Assembly: GCA_044356825.1 (NCBI GenBank)
Contig: JBIKVM010000165.1
Location: 1-6,515 of the forward strand
DNA: 6,515 nt
Direction: 5' to 3'
Origin: JAUREX01 sp044356825
GTDB lineage: Bacteria > Pseudomonadota > Alphaproteobacteria > Rhodobacterales > Rhodobacteraceae
In this document: piece after piece, positions 1 through 5,566 of the stretch
Layout: the number at the start of each line of letters is the position of its first letter
Position numbering within the stretch: position 1 is the stretch's first letter
Notes under the pieces: generated by a model
Seen by the model: the letters and a program-made list of their open reading frames with translations, nothing else
Told to the model about the DNA's origin: nothing
The model's database searches: none
Program-made: the position numbers and the translations under genes

Positions 1-210
1 CTGCGCCTGCGGCATCCGGGCGCGGGCGTCTATACCTTCTGGGATTACCAGGCCGGCGCCTACGCCCGGAACGACGGGATCCGGATCGACCACCTGCTGC
101 TTTCGCCGCAGGCGGCCGATCTTCTGGTCGATGCGGGCGTCGATGCGGCAGAGCGGGCGGGCGAGAAGCCCTCGGATCATGTCCCGGTCTGGATCGAGCT
201 CGAGACCTGA
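1..210 (+). CDS. xthA: Exodeoxyribonuclease III, C-terminal part (5' end outside window)
   Basis: This is the last 69 codons of an open frame that runs in from the window edge and ends at TGA 208-210. The fragment reads FWDYQAGAYARNDGIRIDHL and later EKPSDHVPVW. These match the C-terminal core of the exonuclease III / AP endonuclease family: the tryptophan-aspartate-tyrosine segment, the RIDHLLLS strand carrying a catalytic Asp (fragment residue 30), and the SDH motif (fragment residues 58-60) whose His is the catalytic base. By family knowledge the enzyme cuts DNA at abasic sites and removes nucleotides from 3' ends in base-excision repair, with Mg2+ as cofactor. About three quarters of the usual roughly 260 residues lie upstream, so the start and any operon partners cannot be seen. 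No intrinsic terminator follows before rpmJ. ExoIII (Xth) is preferred over a generic endonuclease/exonuclease/phosphatase protein because of the WDY...RIDHLL...PSDHVPVW pattern. Confidence 0.9.
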   Translation: MRLRHPGAGVYTFWDYQAGAYARNDGIRIDHLLLSPQAADLLVDAGVDAAERAGEKPSDHVPVWIELET

Positions 211-225
211 TCGGGCGATTCCCAG

Positions 226-254
226 TTGACGCCCCCCAATGGCGGCTGTATCCG
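226..254 (+). promoter_or_regulatory. Candidate sigma-70-type promoter for rpmJ
   Basis: A -35 box TTGACG (226-231, 5 of 6 to consensus) is separated by exactly 17 bases from TATCCG (249-254, a weak -10 with the TAT start conserved). It lies just after the exonuclease gene and would start transcription near 261, giving a leader of about 77 bases before the rpmJ ATG. The good -35 and ideal spacing support it; the weak -10 limits confidence. Confidence 0.45.
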
Positions 255-337
255 ACGAGCCGGTCAGCAGCCGACCCTTGCGGGCGGCGAAAATGCAACA
301 GTTGTGCGCGGCGCAGATCCGCGCGGAGGACAGGGCT

Positions 338-463
338 ATGAAGGTTCGCAACTCGCTCCGCTCGCTCAAGGAACGGCACCGCGATTGCCAGATCGTGCGC
401 CGCAAGGGACGGATCTACGTCATCAACAAGACGCAGAAGCGCTACAAGGCCCGTCAGGGTTGA
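338..463 (+). CDS. rpmJ: 50S ribosomal protein L36 (zinc-free form)
   Basis: This encodes 41 residues, beginning MKVRNSLRSLKERHRDCQIV and ending QKRYKARQG, the full usual length of bacterial L36. L36 is a small basic protein that binds 23S rRNA in the large ribosomal subunit. The core RDCQIVRRKGRIYVINKTQK is typical of L36, but only one Cys (residue 17) remains. The CxxC...C...H zinc ligands of the zinc-binding form are absent, so this is the 'C-minus', zinc-independent version common in Alphaproteobacteria. The start is fixed by a strong Shine-Dalgarno GGAGGA at 325-330, seven bases before the ATG. The frame is open further upstream (from 239), but that part has no L36 similarity. The gene appears monocistronic, with a candidate promoter at 226-254 and a strong terminator 22 bases after the stop. 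Confidence 0.96.
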   Translation: MKVRNSLRSLKERHRDCQIVRRKGRIYVINKTQKRYKARQG

Positions 464-485
464 TCCGCGCTCAGACGTGTTCGCG

Positions 486-511
486 GGGGCCGGGTATTCC
501 GGCCCCTTTTT
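486..511 (+). terminator. Rho-independent terminator of rpmJ
   Basis: A perfect 8-bp stem, GGGGCCGG (486-493) with CCGGCCCC (499-506), encloses a 5-base loop GTATT and is followed directly by TTTTT (507-511), then CATTTTT. This is a classical intrinsic terminator for + strand transcription. It separates rpmJ from the NYN-domain gene, which therefore needs its own promoter. Confidence 0.93.
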
Positions 512-521
512 CATTTTTGCG

Positions 522-550
522 TTGATCGGCGCACTCCGCCGGTCTATGCG
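522..550 (+). promoter_or_regulatory. Weak candidate promoter for the NYN-domain gene
   Basis: TTGATC (522-527, 4 of 6 to the -35 consensus), a 17-base spacer and TATGCG (545-550) lie just after the rpmJ terminator. Transcription would start near 557, about 65 bases before the preferred GTG at 622. The -10 match is only partial. The location, where a new promoter is needed, is the main support. Confidence 0.3.
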
Positions 551-568
551 TCAGACGTTTTGTCAGAC
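550..568. repeat. Two direct copies of GTCAGAC, 12 bases apart
   Basis: GTCAGAC occurs at 550-556 and again at 562-568, a start-to-start spacing of 12 bases, just downstream of the candidate -10 of the NYN-domain gene. Closely spaced direct heptamers can be sites for a dimeric regulator, but two 7-mers can also arise by chance. The function is unknown. Confidence 0.35.
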
Positions 569-621
569 ATCCCTTTGTGCGCCAGTCCGGCGTGACGAAG
601 ACATTTCAGGGGCTTTTCCCA

Positions 622-1215
622 GTGTTCTATCGCGACGACAGGCTCGCGCTTTTCATCGATGGCGCGAACGTCTATGCGGCGTGCCGCGCGCTTGGCTTCG
701 ACATCGACTTCCGGCTTCTGCGACAGGAATTCATGCGCCGCGGCAAGCTTTTGCGGGCGTTCTACTACACCGCGCTGCTTGAGACCGAAGAGTATTCCCC
801 GATCCGACCCCTTGTGGACTGGCTGCAATACAACGGCTTCACCATGGTCACGAAGCCCGCGCGCGAGTTCGTCGATCGCGAGGGCCGCCGCAAGGTCAAG
901 GGCAACATGGACATCGAACTCACGATCGACGCCATGGAGATGGCGCCGCATGTCGATCACATCGTGCTGTTCTCGGGCGACGGCGACTTTCGCCGATTGG
1001 TCGAGAGCCTGCAGCGCAAGGGCGTGCGCGTCTCGGTCGTCTCGACGATGCGCACCTCGCCCCCGATGATCTCGGACGATCTGCGCCGTCAGGCCGATAC
1101 CTTCATCGAACTTGACGAACTGCGCAGCCTGCTCGGGCGCAGCGACCGGAAGACGCCGCCCGAGAGCGAGGACACGGCCGAGACCGCCCCCTTCGGCCTG
1201 CCGCGCGCGATCTAG
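622..1215 (+). CDS. NYN-domain (PIN-like) predicted ribonuclease, LabA/DUF88 type
   Basis: This is a 197-residue protein if started at GTG 622 (VFYRDDRLALFIDGAN). The NYN/PIN-like fold is recognisable from LFIDGAN near the N-terminus (Asp13, Asn16), GNMDIELTIDAM in the middle (Asp97, Asp103) and LFSGDGDF (Asp120, Asp122). These are the acidic residues expected to hold a metal ion at a nuclease active site. By family knowledge such proteins are predicted endoribonucleases; the substrate here is unknown. The last 25 or so residues are polar, acidic and probably disordered. I chose GTG 622 because family members start close to the (M)FYRDDRLALFIDG segment and AGGGG (608-612) lies nine bases upstream. 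GTG 577 and GTG 592 are in frame but lack a Shine-Dalgarno sequence. The gene follows the rpmJ terminator, and its TAG overlaps the aminotransferase stop by four bases. Fold assignment is firm; the biological role is not. Confidence 0.88.
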   Translation: MFYRDDRLALFIDGANVYAACRALGFDIDFRLLRQEFMRRGKLLRAFYYTALLETEEYSPIRPLVDWLQYNGFTMVTKPAREFVDREGRRKVKGNMDIELTIDAMEMAPHVDHIVLFSGDGDFRRLVESLQRKGVRVSVVSTMRTSPPMISDDLRRQADTFIELDELRSLLGRSDRKTPPESEDTAETAPFGLPRAI

Positions 1216-2414
1216 CGCAGACCGTTGCAGAATGTACGGATGCGCGTGCAGGCATCGGCCAGCACCTCGTCCGAGGTCGCATAGCTGATGCGGAAGGCGG
1301 GCGAGAGGCCGAAGGCCGCGCCGAACACCACCGCCACCCCCGTCTCCTCGAGGAGGGCGGCCGCGAAATCCTCGTCCGTCGCGATCTTCGTGCCGCCGGC
1401 CGAGGTCCGCCCGATCAGCCCCGCGATGGAGGGATAGACATAGAAGGCCCCCTCGGGCACCGGGCAGACGATGCCCGGGCACTGGTTGAGCATCCCCACC
1501 ACCAGGTTGCGCCGCCGCTCGAACACCTTGCGGCTCTCGCGGATATAGTCCTGCGGGCCGTTCAGCGCCTCGACCGCCGCCCACTGGCTGATCGTGCAGG
1601 GGTTCGAGGTCGATTGCGACTGCACCTTGGCCATCGCCTTGATGAGGCTCTCGGGCCCGCCGGCATAGCCGATGCGCCAGCCCGTCATGGCATAGGCCTT
1701 CGACACCCCGTTGCAGGTCAGCGTGCGGCCCTTCAGCCCCGGCTCGACCTGCACGGGCGTGCAGAACTCGAAATCGTCGAACACCAGATGCTCGTACATG
1801 TCATCGGTCAGCACCCAGACATGCGGGTGGCGCATCAGCACGTCGGTCAGCGCCTTCAGTTCGGCCCGCGTGTAGCCCGCGCCCGTGGGGTTCGAGGGCG
1901 AGTTGAAGATGAACCACTTGGTGCGCGGCGTGATCGCGGCCTCGAGTTGTGCGGCCGTCAGCTTGAAGGCCGTCTCGATCGGGCATTCGATGGCGACGGG
2001 CGTCCCGCCCGCGAGCAGCACCATGTCGGGATAGCTGACCCAGTAGGGGGCGGGGATGATGACCTCGTCGCCCGGGTTCAGCGTCGCGACGAAGGCGTTG
2101 TAGAGCACCTGCTTGCCGCCCGTGCCCACCGTGATCTCGGCGGGCGTGTAGGTGATGCCGTTCTCGCGCGCGAACTTCGCCACGATCGCGGCCTTGAGTT
2201 CGGGGATCCCGTCGACAGCGGTGTATTTCGTCCGCCCTTCGTCGATCGCGCGCTTGGCCGCGTCCTTGATGTTTTGCGGCGTGTCGAAGTCGGGCTCGCC
2301 CGCGCCGAGGCCGATGATGTCGCGCCCCTGGCGCGCAAGCTCCTGCGCCTTGCTCGTGACGGCGATGGTGGGCGAGGGTTTCACGCGCGACAGCGTGTCG
2401 GACAGGAAGGGCAT
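1212..2414 (-). CDS. aspC: Class I aspartate aminotransferase (possibly aspartate/prephenate type)
   Basis: This is a 400-residue, full-length fold-type I PLP enzyme starting MPFLSDTLSRVKPSPTIAVT. It moves an amino group between aspartate and 2-oxoglutarate in the cytoplasm. Visible active-site features are GTGGKQ (99-102 region, cofactor phosphate), Trp125 in APYWVSYP (stacks on the cofactor ring), Asn175 in SPSNPTG, Asp204 and Tyr207 in TDDMYE (Asp contacts the ring nitrogen), Lys239 in SKAYAMTGWRIGY (Schiff base) and Arg375 in FRISYA (substrate carboxylate). It resembles the rhizobial AatA / 1-beta subgroup, some members of which also transaminate prephenate to arogenate; sequence alone does not settle this. 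ATG 2414 is preferred, with GAGG five bases upstream and a start matching relatives. GTG 2438 would add eight residues and has a poor ribosome site. The gene is divergent from sdhE and convergent with the NYN gene. An alternative symbol is aatA. Confidence 0.93.
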   Translation of the reverse strand: MPFLSDTLSRVKPSPTIAVTSKAQELARQGRDIIGLGAGEPDFDTPQNIKDAAKRAIDEGRTKYTAVDGIPELKAAIVAKFARENGITYTPAEITVGTGGKQVLYNAFVATLNPGDEVIIPAPYWVSYPDMVLLAGGTPVAIECPIETAFKLTAAQLEAAITPRTKWFIFNSPSNPTGAGYTRAELKALTDVLMRHPHVWVLTDDMYEHLVFDDFEFCTPVQVEPGLKGRTLTCNGVSKAYAMTGWRIGYAGGPESLIKAMAKVQSQSTSNPCTISQWAAVEALNGPQDYIRESRKVFERRRNLVVGMLNQCPGIVCPVPEGAFYVYPSIAGLIGRTSAGGTKIATDEDFAAALLEETGVAVVFGAAFGLSPAFRISYATSDEVLADACTRIRTFCNGLR

Positions 2415-2427
2415 GGCGGCCTCGGGT

Positions 2428-2456
2428 TTGATCTTCACCGCTTCGCGCTTTAGGGT
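2428..2456 (+). promoter_or_regulatory. Candidate promoter for sdhE
   Basis: TTGATC (2428-2433), a 17-base spacer and TAGGGT (2451-2456) precede sdhE. The -10 keeps the three most conserved positions (TA...T). The start of transcription would be near 2463, about 30 bases before the GTG. It overlaps the opposing candidate promoter of the aminotransferase gene. Confidence 0.33.
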
Positions 2457-2475
2457 CGCGACGATCCGGGTTCAA
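2447..2475 (-). promoter_or_regulatory. Candidate promoter for the aspartate aminotransferase gene
   Basis: Read on the minus strand, TTGAAC (complement of 2470-2475), 17 bases and TAAAGC (complement of 2447-2452) precede the gene. Transcription would begin near 2440, leaving about 26 bases of leader before ATG 2414. That fits ATG rather than GTG 2438 as the start. Both boxes match consensus only partly. Confidence 0.33.
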
Positions 2476-2494
2476 GCGGCATCGGGGGAGATCA

Positions 2495-2788
2495 GTGCTC
2501 GAGACAACCGAAACGGCGCGCCGCAGGCTTGCGATCCGGGCATGGCGGCGCGGCACGCGCGAGATGGACCTCATTCTCGGGCCCTTCGCCGATTCATGCC
2601 TTCGCGCGATGGACGCCGACGCCCTCGCGGCCTTCGAGGATCTGCTCGAGGAAACCGATGCCGACCTGCTTGCCTGGGTGCTGGGGCAGGCCGAAGCTCC
2701 GTCGCGGCACCGCGCGCTCATTTCCACGATCGCCGAGGCGGCACGCGCGCGTCCGGTTGGCCGAGGAGAATCGCGCGCATTTACCTAA
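2495..2788 (+). CDS. sdhE: SdhE, FAD assembly factor of succinate dehydrogenase
   Basis: This is a 97-residue protein of the SdhE/YgfY/Sdh5 family (formerly DUF339). The signature is AWRRGTREMDLILGPFAD (residues 16-33), containing the RGxxE motif (Arg19, Gly20, Glu23). The usual acidic helical stretch follows (LAAFEDLLEETDADLLAWVLG), with the conserved aspartate and tryptophan of the five-helix bundle. By family knowledge SdhE binds the flavoprotein subunit SdhA and promotes covalent attachment of FAD, so it is needed for complex II activity. The start is GTG 2495, well supported by GGGGGAG at 2484-2490, four bases before it. Length is close to the family norm of 80-100, with a slightly long Arg-rich tail. 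The regulator gene follows 54 bases downstream on the same strand and may be cotranscribed. The gene is divergent from the aminotransferase gene. Confidence 0.9.
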   Translation: MLETTETARRRLAIRAWRRGTREMDLILGPFADSCLRAMDADALAAFEDLLEETDADLLAWVLGQAEAPSRHRALISTIAEAARARPVGRGESRAFT

Positions 2789-2842
2789 TGTTGGCGATTG
2801 ATGCCGATTCTCGTCCACGGATTGTTCTGTCCGGGGGGCGTC

Positions 2843-3340
2843 ATGTCATTTCACGATCCGCATCAGGGGCCGGCAGCCCCGGATCCAGACGGATCCTACC
2901 TTGAGGTTCTGGCGCTGCTCGAACGGCTGCATCGGCTCCTGCTCGACCTCATCAAGGATGAGTTCGAGCGCCTGCGGGTCGAGGAGATCAACCCCGTTCA
3001 GGCGCTGTTGCTCTTCAACATCGGGGCCGCCGAACTCAGCGTGGGCGAGTTGCGCTCTCGCGGATATTATCAGGGCTCGAATGTAAGCTACAACCTCAAG
3101 AAGCTTGTCGAACTGGGCTACATGCAGCAGCAGCGCTCGAACGCCGACCGCCGGTCAGTGCGCGTCCGCCTGACGGCGCGCGGCTTCGAGATCCGCGTGA
3201 CGCTCGCGGAATTGTTCGCCCGCCACGCCGGCGCCATCCGCGAGCGCGACCTGATCGAGGCGCCGACGCTCGAGGCTGTCAGCACCGCGTTGCGGCGAAT
3301 GGAGCGATTCTGGAGCGACCAGATCCGCTACATCTACTGA
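2843..3340 (+). CDS. MarR-family winged-helix transcriptional regulator, LdtR-like
   Basis: This is a 165-residue protein if started at ATG 2843 (MSFHDPHQGP). An N-terminal dimerisation helix (about residues 18-46) leads into a winged helix-turn-helix. The scaffold is INPVQALLLFNIG (49-61) and LSVGELRSRGYY (65-76), the recognition helix is GSNVSYNLKKLVELGY (78-93), and the wing is SNADRRSVRVRLT (99-111), with the DRR typical of MarR proteins. A C-terminal helical pair completes the dimer interface. The GYY-GSNVSYNLKKLVE stretch closely recalls LdtR of Rhizobiales and Liberibacter, which controls L,D-transpeptidase genes. That assignment is from memory, so I give no symbol. ATG 2843 has a GGGGGGCG purine-rich site just upstream. 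TTG 2798 is in frame but would add a non-conserved 15-residue leader. No clear promoter is visible in the 54 bases after sdhE, so cotranscription is possible. It ends directly against the mrp stop codon. Confidence 0.88.
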   Translation: MSFHDPHQGPAAPDPDGSYLEVLALLERLHRLLLDLIKDEFERLRVEEINPVQALLLFNIGAAELSVGELRSRGYYQGSNVSYNLKKLVELGYMQQQRSNADRRSVRVRLTARGFEIRVTLAELFARHAGAIRERDLIEAPTLEAVSTALRRMERFWSDQIRYIY

Positions 3341-4408
3341 TCAGACCGCACCCGCCGCGATCAGCCGGCGCGCGAGGTCGCGAAAGGCGCGCGCCTGTGC
3401 CCCCTCGGGATCCGCGACGACGACGGGCACGCCCGCGTCGCCCGACAGGCGGATGTCGATATGAAGCGGGATCTCCGCCAGCAGCGGCACGTTCAGCGCC
3501 TCGGCCTCGCGCGCAACCCCGCCGTGGCCGAAGATGTGCTCCTCATGCCCGCAGTTCGAGCACACATGCGTCGACATGTTCTCGACCAGCCCGAGGATCG
3601 GTGTCCCGAGCTTGCGGAACATGTCGATGCCCTTGCGCGCATCGAGCAGCGCCACATCCTGCGGCGTGCAGACGACGATCGCCCCCCCGAGCGGGGTCTT
3701 CTGGCAGAGCGTCAGCTGCACGTCGCCGGTGCCGGGCGGCAGGTCGACCACGAGCACGTCGAGATCGCCCCACTTCACCTGAAACAGCATCTGTTGCAGC
3801 GCGCCCATCAGCATCGGGCCGCGCCAGACCACTGCCTCGCCCTCGCGCAGCATGAGGCCGATCGACATAAGTGTCACGCCATGACCGTGCAGCGGCAGGA
3901 TCGTCTTGCCGTCGGGCGAGGCCGGGCGACCCGTCACCCCCATCATGCGCGGCTGGCTCGGCCCGTAGATGTCGGCATCGAGCAGGCCCGTCCTGCGCCC
4001 CTCGCGCGCGAGGGCCACGGCGAGGTTCGCCGCAACGGTCGATTTGCCGACCCCCCCCTTGCCCGAGGCGACCGCGATGATGCGCGCCACCCCCGGCACC
4101 GCGAGGGGGCCCGCCTGCGGCGTCGGATGCCCCCCGACCTTGAGCGAGGGCGGCGCCTTGGGCGCGCTGTGGGCGGTCATCGCCACCTGCACCGACTGCA
4201 CGCCGGGCAGGGCGCGCACCCGCGCCTCGACCAAGGCGCGCACGGGCTCCATGGCCTTCGCCTCGGCCGGGTCGACCTCGATCACGAATCGCACCGCACC
4301 GCCCTCAACCACGAGGGCGCGCACCAGCCCCGACGCCCAGAGGCTCTGGCCGCCGGGCAGCGTGAGCGTGTCGAGAACGGCTTCGACCTCGGCGCGGGTG
4401 ATGGTCAT
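3341..4408 (-). CDS. apbC: Mrp/ApbC-family Fe-S cluster carrier ATPase
   Basis: This is a 355-residue cytoplasmic P-loop ATPase of the Mrp/NBP35 family, which binds and passes on [4Fe-4S] clusters to apoproteins. The N-terminal 75 or so residues form a MIP18-like (DUF59) domain. A variable Pro/Gly-rich linker follows, then the deviant Walker A GKGGVGKST (116-124, with the signature Lys117 and Lys122). DADIYGPSQPRMMG is switch I, and DLPPGTGDVQLTL (from Asp222) is Walker B/switch II. CSNC (Cys283, Cys286) is the CxxC pair that bridges a cluster between two subunits. All key residues are present. ATG 4408 is supported by GGAGGA ending eight bases upstream; GTG 4435 would add nine basic residues without similarity. 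It lies 75 bases downstream of asd on the same strand and may be cotranscribed. Alternative symbol: mrp. Confidence 0.94.
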   Translation of the reverse strand: MTITRAEVEAVLDTLTLPGGQSLWASGLVRALVVEGGAVRFVIEVDPAEAKAMEPVRALVEARVRALPGVQSVQVAMTAHSAPKAPPSLKVGGHPTPQAGPLAVPGVARIIAVASGKGGVGKSTVAANLAVALAREGRRTGLLDADIYGPSQPRMMGVTGRPASPDGKTILPLHGHGVTLMSIGLMLREGEAVVWRGPMLMGALQQMLFQVKWGDLDVLVVDLPPGTGDVQLTLCQKTPLGGAIVVCTPQDVALLDARKGIDMFRKLGTPILGLVENMSTHVCSNCGHEEHIFGHGGVAREAEALNVPLLAEIPLHIDIRLSGDAGVPVVVADPEGAQARAFRDLARRLIAAGAV

Positions 4409-4472
4409 CGTCCTGTTCCTCCGGGGGCGCCCCACGGCCCGCCGGGGGATCTGGGGCTGCGGGTGCCGGCCG

Positions 4473-4494
4473 GCAAGGGCCCTTCAGCCCTTGC
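4473..4494 (-). repeat. Hairpin containing the asd stop codon
   Basis: GCAAGGG (4473-4479) and CCCTTGC (4488-4494) form a perfect 7-bp stem with an 8-base loop that includes the asd TGA. The loop-proximal bases can also pair as AAGGGCCCTT. No U-run follows, so it is not a standard intrinsic terminator. It could stabilise or process an asd-mrp transcript, or be a chance product of high GC. Confidence 0.45.
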
Positions 4495-5506
4495 GCAGGC
4501 AGCGGTTGCCGAGCGTCTCGGCGATCTGCACGGCATTGAGGGCGGCACCCTTGCGCAGGTTGTCCGACACGATCCACATCGACAGCCCATTCTCGATCGT
4601 GCTGTCCTGACGGATGCGGCTGACATAGGTCGCATAATCGCCCACGCATTCGATCGGGGTGACGTAGCCGCCCGGCTCGCGCTTGTCGACGACCAGCACG
4701 CCCGGCGCCTCGCGCAGGATCTCGCGCGCCTCGTCCTCGTCGAGGAAATCCTCGAACTCGATGTTGACGGCCTCGGAGTGGCCGACGAAGACCGGCACGC
4801 GCACGCAGGTCGCGGTGACCTTGATCGCGGGGTCGAGGATCTTCTTGGTCTCGGCCACCATCTTCCATTCCTCCTTGGTCGAGCCGTCGTCGAGGAAGAC
4901 GTCGATGTGGGGAATGACGTTGAAGGCGATCTGCTTGGAGAACTTCTTGGGCGCGACCTCCTGCCCCGGCACGAAGATGCCCTTGGTCTGGTCCCAGAGT
5001 TCGTCCATCCCCTCCTTGCCGGCGCCGGAAACCGACTGGTAGGTGGCGACGACGACCCGCTTGATGCGCGCGCGGTCGTGCAGCGGCTTCAGCGCCACGA
5101 CCATCTGCGCGGTCGAGCAGTTGGGGTTGGCGATGATGTTGCGCTCGCGATAGCCCTCGACCGCCTCGGGGTTCACCTCGGGCACGACGAGGGGCACGCG
5201 CGGATCGTAGCGATAGAGCGAGGAGTTGTCGATCACGATGCAGCCCGCCCCGGCGGCGCGGGGGGCATAGGTCTTGGTCGCCTCGGAGCCGATGGCAAAG
5301 AGCGCGATGTCCCAGCCCTCGAAATCGAACGTCTCGATATCCTGGCATTTGAGCGTGCGCTCGCCGAAGCTGACCTCGGTCCCGAGCGACCGGCGCGACG
5401 CGAGCGCCGTGATCGCATCGACGGGAAACTCCCGCTCTGCGAGGATGTTCAGCATTTCCCGGCCCACATTGCCCGTGGCACCCGCGACGACGACCCGATA
5501 GCCCAT
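4484..5506 (-). CDS. asd: Aspartate-semialdehyde dehydrogenase
   Basis: This is a 340-residue, full-length enzyme that reduces L-aspartyl-4-phosphate with NADPH to aspartate semialdehyde, the branch point to lysine/diaminopimelate, threonine and methionine. The N-terminal Rossmann segment begins MGYRVVVAGATGNVGREML, with the GATGNVG nucleotide loop at 9-15. Then come Arg103 in YDPRVPLVVPEVN (substrate phosphate), the catalytic Cys130 in NPNCSTAQ, Gln157 in TYQSVSGAG, and CVRVPVFVGHSEAV with Arg236 (carboxylate binding) and His243 (general base). All catalytic residues are intact. ATG 5506 has GGGAGG five to six bases upstream and lies directly before the conserved beta strand, leaving no room for a later start. 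An MFS transporter gene ends 60 bases upstream, and mrp/apbC starts 75 bases downstream on the same strand, so the three could share a transcript. No convincing own promoter is seen. Confidence 0.96.
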   Translation of the reverse strand: MGYRVVVAGATGNVGREMLNILAEREFPVDAITALASRRSLGTEVSFGERTLKCQDIETFDFEGWDIALFAIGSEATKTYAPRAAGAGCIVIDNSSLYRYDPRVPLVVPEVNPEAVEGYRERNIIANPNCSTAQMVVALKPLHDRARIKRVVVATYQSVSGAGKEGMDELWDQTKGIFVPGQEVAPKKFSKQIAFNVIPHIDVFLDDGSTKEEWKMVAETKKILDPAIKVTATCVRVPVFVGHSEAVNIEFEDFLDEDEAREILREAPGVLVVDKREPGGYVTPIECVGDYATYVSRIRQDSTIENGLSMWIVSDNLRKGAALNAVQIAETLGNRCLRKG

Positions 5507-5537
5507 TCCTGCCTCCCTGAGCGGCAGGGGGGGATTA

Positions 5538-5554
5538 GCGCATCGCGGATGCGC
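5538..5554 (-). repeat. GC-rich hairpin between the transporter gene and asd
   Basis: GCGCATC (5538-5544) and GATGCGC (5548-5554) form a perfect 7-bp stem with a 3-base loop, 13 bases after the transporter stop on the minus strand. It is followed by TAATCCCC rather than a U-run. It may be a weak or Rho-assisted 3' end for the transporter transcript, or an intercistronic hairpin. The 60-base gap holds nothing else recognisable apart from the asd ribosome site. Confidence 0.4.
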
Positions 5555-5566
5555 GCGAAAGGGGCG

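Noticed and set aside
270..288. Imperfect hairpin GCCG-A-CCC / GGGCGGC after the exonuclease gene, considered as a terminator
   Set aside because: It has a bulged A, a short stem and no following T-run. It lies downstream of the candidate rpmJ promoter, so at most it is a leader structure.
226..525. + strand open frame of 99 codons overlapping rpmJ in another frame
   Set aside because: It overlaps the promoter, rpmJ and its terminator, and shows no protein-like pattern.
577..621. Upstream GTG starts (577, 592) for the NYN-domain gene
   Set aside because: There is no Shine-Dalgarno sequence before either, and the extra residues are not part of the family's conserved N-terminus. They remain possible.
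544..1584. Long minus-strand open frame (346 codons) across the NYN-domain gene
   Set aside because: It is Arg/Gly/Ala-rich with no recognisable domain and overlaps two genes with clear families. Such shadows are common in GC-rich DNA.
622..2414. Toxin-antitoxin or defence island centred on the NYN nuclease
   Set aside because: There is no small partner gene, no mobile-element sign and no other defence family nearby; the neighbours are housekeeping genes.
1614..2453. Long + strand open frame (279 codons) opposite the aminotransferase gene
   Set aside because: The composition is that of an antisense shadow, with no family match, and the opposite strand encodes a complete enzyme with every active-site residue.
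2798..2842. TTG 2798 or ATG 2801 as the start of the MarR-family gene
   Set aside because: ATG 2843 has a better purine-rich ribosome site, and the extra residues precede the known domain without similarity.
4424..4433. Perfect 10-base palindrome GGGGCGCCCC near the mrp ribosome site, considered as an operator
   Set aside because: A G/C-only palindrome of this length is easily expected by chance in such GC-rich DNA, and no related copy is seen in the window.
4305..5348. Minus-strand open frame (347 codons) in another frame over asd and mrp
   Set aside because: It is Arg-rich shadow coding in a different frame from two well-supported genes.
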